Source: Kocuria marina
GTDB taxonomy: Bacteria > Actinomycetota > Actinomycetes > Actinomycetales > Micrococcaceae
DNA: 64,000 nt
Reading direction: 5' to 3'
Assembly: GCF_000786655.1 (NCBI RefSeq)
Contig: NZ_JROM01000058.1
Location: forward strand, 1 to 64,000
The notes below the pieces were generated by a model. The model had not been told where the DNA came from and made no database searches. It saw only the letters and a list, made by a program, of their open reading frames with translations. The number at the start of each line of letters is the position of its first letter. Position 1 is the stretch's first letter. Positions 60,324-64,000 of this stretch are shown piece by piece. Position numbers and translations under genes: made by a program.

Positions 60324-61019
60324 TCAGGAATCGAAGCCCCGCCCCAGGACGCCGAGCGCGGTGGCCAACAGTTCGTCCCAGATCCGGCGGCCCCGCTCGT
60401 CCAGCACGCCCCCGGTGCGCGCGACCCACTCGTCGAGGCACTCGGCGAACGAGTTGATGAGCGTGGTGGCCACCAGGTGCGTCTCGAAGGACGAGTGCTG
60501 CGGCAGTCGTGCACGCAGGACCTCGTTCAAACGGTCCACGGCGGTGCGGGTCACCCTGAATCCCCACAGCGAGGCCGCAGGGGTGTCCTGCAGGTCCACG
60601 GAGAACACCGGTTGGAGTTCCTCGATCAGGGTGTGGGTGCGCAGCGATCCGATCAACTGCCGGTAGACGTCCCCCAGGGAAACGTCCGACGACGCCGCGT
60701 GGCCCGCCTCCGACGTGTCCGGTTCCGGGAGGTCCTGCAGCACCCGGTTGATCAGCCCGGCCACGAGTTCTGAGAGGTACTCGAACACCGCGTCCTGGGC
60801 CGAGGGGAAGTGGTTGAAGATGGTCCGGCGGGAGACCCCCGCCCGTGCGGCCAACTCGTTGACGGTCACACGGTCGGTGCCCAGCTCGGTGGCCAGTTCA
60901 CCCGCCACCGTGATGATGGCCCGCCGATTGCGCAGGCGGATGGCCTCGCGCTTGTCCTTGGGCTCACCCGGACGGTCTTCGGCGCATCCGGACATCAATG
61001 TGGTCAACACATACTTCAT
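60324..61019 (-). CDS. TetR-family regulator upstream of the MMPL fusion
   Basis: A 231-residue protein. The helix-turn-helix lies at about residues 30-75 (VTVNELAARAGVSRRTIFNH, then FPSAQDAVFEYLSELVAG), followed by a helical effector domain. I keep the ATG at 61017-61019 because TACTGT sits at -12 to -7, marking a leaderless start; in-frame GTG 61010 and ATG 60995 are alternatives. It is codirectional with the MMPL-hydrolase and probably its regulator. Two palindromes overlap or adjoin its promoter, suggesting autorepression. Confidence 0.85.
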   Translation of the reverse strand: MKYVLTTLMSGCAEDRPGEPKDKREAIRLRNRRAIITVAGELATELGTDRVTVNELAARAGVSRRTIFNHFPSAQDAVFEYLSELVAGLINRVLQDLPEPDTSEAGHAASSDVSLGDVYRQLIGSLRTHTLIEELQPVFSVDLQDTPAASLWGFRVTRTAVDRLNEVLRARLPQHSSFETHLVATTLINSFAECLDEWVARTGGVLDERGRRIWDELLATALGVLGRGFDS

Positions 61020-61046
61020 CGTACGACAGTAATTGCACTGTGTGCA
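61019..61046. promoter_or_regulatory. tetR promoter and candidate operators
   Basis: On the minus strand TACTGT (61026-61031) is the -10 box. TCGTACGA (61019-61026) is a perfect palindrome touching the start codon, and TGCAC-TGT-GTGCA (61034-61046) is a perfect dyad between -10 and -35. Confidence 0.55.
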
Positions 61047-61139
61047 TCTTCTGGTGAGGAGGCTCTCATCACCTCCCCGCCAGGTCTGCGTACGCCAGTC
61101 CTTGGATGGTCGGTCCTTTAGGGGTCGACGTTGAGTGCG

Positions 61140-62516
61140 TCAGTCCCTGGAACGTCGGTTGTCGGAGCGTCGGTTGTCGGAGCGTCCTGCGAGGTATCCC
61201 GCCCGCACGTGATCCGGGAGCATGCCACCACCGGTGAGCCAGGCCAGATGGGTGGCCCCGTCGGAGATCTTGATCGGGCTCTCCCCCGCTCCCTCGCGGG
61301 CGACGCGCCGCAGGGCGTGCAGGGCCGCGGCGGCCGAGGGCTCCACCACCATGCCCTCTGCGCCATACAGGCTTCTGACCTGCGACAACATGGCCTCGTC
61401 CGTGCACGTGACGTAACCGGCGAGCAGTCCTTCCATGGCACGGCCCACGAAGCCGGAGGCCCGCCCCACCGCGAGCCCGTCCGCCACGGTGCGGGTATCC
61501 AACCCCAGCTCGACGACCGAGATCCCGTCATGACGACCCGTGTACACGCCCAACAGCATGCACGGCGCCCGGGTGGGTTCCACGAACACACAGTGCACTG
61601 CATCCCCGAATTCCCGTTTCAATCCATACGCCACGCCGCCCGGGGCTCCCCCGATGCCGCACGGGAGGTACACGAACAGGGGATGCTCAGTGTCCACCGC
61701 GATACCCAGGTCATGTAATTGCCGGGCCACCCGCGCCCCCGCCACGGCGTACCCCGCGAACAGGCTCAGCGAATGTTCGTCGTCCACGAAGTGCACCGAC
61801 TCGTCCGCCTCGGCGGCCACACGCCCCGCCGCGACGGCTTCCGTGTAGTCGGTGCTGTGTTCCACGACCTCCACTCCCCGCGAGCGCAGCAGATCCTTCT
61901 TCCACTGTTGCGCGTGGACGGACATGTGCACCGTGGCCCGCAGCTCGAGCGCCGCGGCAATGATCCCGATGGACAGCCCCAGGTTTCCCGTGGAACCCAC
62001 GACCACGCGGTGCTCCCGCATGAGTCGGCGGAAGGGTTCGGTCCCGAACACGGTGTAGTCCGGCCCGGACCGCGGTGGTTCCGGCAGCAGGCCGTGGCGC
62101 ACCGCGAGTGTCTCGGCGAACTGCAGGACCTCGTGCACCCCGCCGCGGGCCTTGATGGAACCGCTCACGGGGAGGATGTCGTCACGTTTGAGCAGGACCC
62201 GCCCCACCCCGACATCCTCAATGCGCTGCCATTCGCGGGCCTCGTCCAATGGCGACTCGATGAGCCCCCGCGCGGGCGCGGTCTCGGGGAAGGTCGCCGC
62301 AATCCAGGGCCGGAACCGCTCGAGGCGCGCCGCGGCGTCGTCGACCAAGGCCGGGTCCACCCCGGAAGCCGCCAGCCCCCGGGCGCTGTCCACCGCGGGA
62401 TTCCACCATGTCAGGGGTTCCTCCCGGGCCAGCCGGGACAGCACGGGATCCGACGCACCCCTTGACCCGTGCTGCCTCGGCGGCTCCGCGGTGGGTTCAA
62501 TCTCCGGCGTATCCAT
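61140..62516 (-). CDS. dsdA: D-serine dehydratase
   Basis: A PLP-dependent fold-type II enzyme converting D-serine to pyruvate and ammonia. 458 residues. The PLP lysine is in PVSGSIKARGGVHE, the phosphate-binding loop is VGSTGNLGLSIG, and LPCGIGGAPGGVAYGL and VEPSAAAALHALRRVA follow as in DsdA. The start (MDTPEIEPTA, ATG 62514-62516) is one of several ATGs. The C-terminus ends in a duplicated SDNRR produced by a 15-bp tandem DNA repeat at about 61148-61177, an extension not seen in the family core. No DsdX/DsdC neighbours are visible. Confidence 0.88.
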   Translation of the reverse strand: MDTPEIEPTAEPPRQHGSRGASDPVLSRLAREEPLTWWNPAVDSARGLAASGVDPALVDDAAARLERFRPWIAATFPETAPARGLIESPLDEAREWQRIEDVGVGRVLLKRDDILPVSGSIKARGGVHEVLQFAETLAVRHGLLPEPPRSGPDYTVFGTEPFRRLMREHRVVVGSTGNLGLSIGIIAAALELRATVHMSVHAQQWKKDLLRSRGVEVVEHSTDYTEAVAAGRVAAEADESVHFVDDEHSLSLFAGYAVAGARVARQLHDLGIAVDTEHPLFVYLPCGIGGAPGGVAYGLKREFGDAVHCVFVEPTRAPCMLLGVYTGRHDGISVVELGLDTRTVADGLAVGRASGFVGRAMEGLLAGYVTCTDEAMLSQVRSLYGAEGMVVEPSAAAALHALRRVAREGAGESPIKISDGATHLAWLTGGGMLPDHVRAGYLAGRSDNRRSDNRRSRD

Positions 62517-62561
62517 GGCCCCATCATGGCGCGGCATGCTCTCACAGGCCACCGACCGGGC

Positions 62562-64000
62562 TCAGCCCCCGAACTCCCGGTACTGCGCGGCCAACCGGAC
62601 GGGAGCATTGGGGGCGCCGAAGCCCTCGTAGCCGCCGCGGCGTTCCACGACCTCCACGAACACCTCGCCCAGCGTGGCCGTGTAGAAGTGCAGGAACTCC
62701 CCGTGCTCGTCCCGGTCGTAGAGCAGCCCGTGGGATTCGAGCTCGGCCACGAACTCAGGATCCAGGTCGAAGCGGGCCACGAGGTCCTCGTAGTAGTTGC
62801 GCGGCACGGGCAGGAAGGCGAGCCCGCGGCGTCGTGCCCGGCGTGCCACCGCGACGACGTCCGAGCACGCGAGCGCCACGTGCTCCGGGTAGGCCGCGCC
62901 CGTGAAGGCGCCCTGCTCCGCGGCCATGGGCGCCACGTTGAGGGGGATCCGCACGGTGTTGCCCTCCGAGCGCATGACCTGCGAGCGCACGAGTCCGGAC
63001 GGCCCCGCGACCTCTTGCGAGGACGTGGGATGCAGGTTCAGCAGGGACGTCAGGAACAGCACCGCCTCGTCGTAGTGCTGCCACGGCTGGGCCAGGTTCA
63101 CGTGGTCCACGCCCGTGATCAGGGCGCCCGACGCCGCGTCGTCCTGGTCCGCGCCGAACTCCCCGAGCCACGGGGGCACCCCATGGTTGCCGTGCGGGCC
63201 GAAGAATAACTCCGTCCCGTCCGGCGCGAGCACGCCGTGCAGCACGGTCTCGTCCGGCTGCTGGGCGCGATCCACGGCCCGGGCGAGCAGGCGTTCCGCG
63301 CGGTACGCGGCGAGGTCGGGATCCGCGACCTGGAAGCCGAGGGCCGCGAGCCGCGTGGGCTGCACGGTGGCCCCCGGGTCCTCCGAGACCACGATCCGCA
63401 CCGGCCCCTGCGTCCACGCCTGGACCGAGTCCTTGGAGCGGTGGTGCCCGGCCAGGGAGAACCCCAGCTGATGTAGCAACCGGGTCACGCGCCCGAGCTC
63501 CCGGGTGTGCAGCTCCACGAAGTCCCAGTCGTCGGGGGTCTGCGGAGCGGGCAGATCGGTGAGCACGAGCGGCTCGCGCTCGGGTTCCCCGCCGGCGTCG
63601 CGCACGGCGTCCGCGGTCTGGTCCTCGAGCCAGCGCAGGGACCGCAACCCGTCCACGGCCGTGCGGTAGACGTCCGCCTGCCGGAACGAGTCGTTGAAGA
63701 TCTCCAGGGACACGGGCCCGGCGTACCCGCACTCGTGCAGGCGGCCCAGCAGGTCCACCAGGTCGAAGTCCCCCTCACCCGGGAAGACCCGGTGGTGGCG
63801 CGACCACGAGAGCACGTCCTGTTGGAGCAGGGGCGCGTCCGCGAGCTGCACGAAGAAGATCTTGTCCGGGTCGCACTTTTCCACCCCGGCCACGGTGTCC
63901 CCGCGGGAGAAGATGTGGAAGCTGTCCAGGCACGTCCCGACCCGGGGGTGGTCCGCGAGTTCCACGATCCGGTGTGCGTGGCGCCAGTCGTTGACGTGCG
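62562..64000 (-). CDS. qsuB: QsuB-type 3-dehydroshikimate dehydratase fused to HPPD-like domain (5' end outside window)
   Basis: Partial: 479 codons to the stop at 62562, with the start beyond the window. The N-terminal part is the end of a TIM barrel of the AP-endonuclease-2/3-dehydroshikimate dehydratase family, with metal-site residues in GTCLDSFHIFSRGD, FFVQLADAP and VSLEIFNDSF. The C-terminal about 310 residues form two vicinal-oxygen-chelate repeats resembling 4-hydroxyphenylpyruvate dioxygenase (VDHVNLAQPWQHYDEAVLFL, GEVFVEVVERRGGYEGFG). This domain order is that of QsuB in Corynebacterium, which makes protocatechuate from quinate/shikimate intermediates. dsdA follows 45 bp downstream on the same strand. 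Confidence 0.88.
   Translation of the reverse strand, partial: HVNDWRHAHRIVELADHPRVGTCLDSFHIFSRGDTVAGVEKCDPDKIFFVQLADAPLLQQDVLSWSRHHRVFPGEGDFDLVDLLGRLHECGYAGPVSLEIFNDSFRQADVYRTAVDGLRSLRWLEDQTADAVRDAGGEPEREPLVLTDLPAPQTPDDWDFVELHTRELGRVTRLLHQLGFSLAGHHRSKDSVQAWTQGPVRIVVSEDPGATVQPTRLAALGFQVADPDLAAYRAERLLARAVDRAQQPDETVLHGVLAPDGTELFFGPHGNHGVPPWLGEFGADQDDAASGALITGVDHVNLAQPWQHYDEAVLFLTSLLNLHPTSSQEVAGPSGLVRSQVMRSEGNTVRIPLNVAPMAAEQGAFTGAAYPEHVALACSDVVAVARRARRRGLAFLPVPRNYYEDLVARFDLDPEFVAELESHGLLYDRDEHGEFLHFYTATLGEVFVEVVERRGGYEGFGAPNAPVRLAAQYREFGG

Overview
The window is high-GC actinobacterial DNA. Gene content and protein style point to the Micrococcaceae, most likely Kocuria or a close relative: a CYP152 fatty-acid P450 of the alkene-forming type, mycothiol-era DinB proteins, HspR/HAIR heat-shock sites and many leaderless genes. 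This assignment is inferred from the sequence only. I saw no rRNA, tRNA or CRISPR array.

Layout. (1) 1-7.6 kb is accessory, plasmid/transposon-derived DNA: an IS481-family element, two intact and one broken small serine recombinase with res-like sites, a relaxase relic and a decayed mobilisation-type gene, around a manganese catalase and an APC permease. (2) 7.6-14.7 kb: glutathione-independent formaldehyde dehydrogenase, an MFS transporter paired with a CYP152 P450, and a secreted M23 peptidase with a 96-bp tandem repeat. (3) 14.8-27.8 kb: transport, regulatory and housekeeping genes, namely EamA/MocR with overlapping divergent starts, an MFS efflux/TetR pair with a perfect operator, a broken FtsX permease, tandem CNNM/CorC proteins, a TIGR01777 SDR, an Idh-type oxidoreductase, a nitrilase and a DoxX protein. 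(4) 27.8-31.7 kb: a shrunken resorcinol/hydroxyquinol locus. It keeps an in-frame fusion of maleylacetate reductase to hydroxyquinol 1,2-dioxygenase and a divergent LysR gene, but only the C-terminus of the aromatic hydroxylase remains. (5) 31.8-37.4 kb: rhodanese, an acidic protein, an AbgT transporter interrupted by an in-frame TAG, and two paralogous lipoproteins. (6) 37.7-48.3 kb: a homoprotocatechuate (3,4-dihydroxyphenylacetate) meta-cleavage operon hpaG-gntR-hpaE-hpaD-hpaH-hpaI, divergent from an MHS permease and a single-component FAD hydroxylase. HpaG is a fusion of a fumarylacetoacetate-hydrolase domain to an RraA-type domain, and no hpaF is visible. (7) 48.3-64 kb: a broken DyP peroxidase, nitronate monooxygenase, Nudix, SurE, PfkB, ChaB and Hsp20 genes, a 1259-residue MMPL transporter fused to a hormone-sensitive-lipase-type hydrolase, TetR, D-serine dehydratase, and a QsuB-type dehydroshikimate dehydratase cut by the window edge.

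Themes. Aromatic catabolism dominates and uses an unusual number of gene fusions. At least eight genes are decayed (recombinase, relaxase, mobilisation gene, ftsX, aromatic hydroxylase, MBL hydrolase, abgT, dyp), which suggests ongoing gene loss. Six genes have a TANNNT box at exactly -12 to -7 of the start codon and three more are within one base, indicating leaderless transcription. Three intergenic regions (about 37.46-37.70, 51.24-51.57 and 52.08-52.24 kb) carry the same ordered array of short degenerate repeats in both orientations. It matches no repeat family I know and is, with the fusions, the best candidate for something undescribed.
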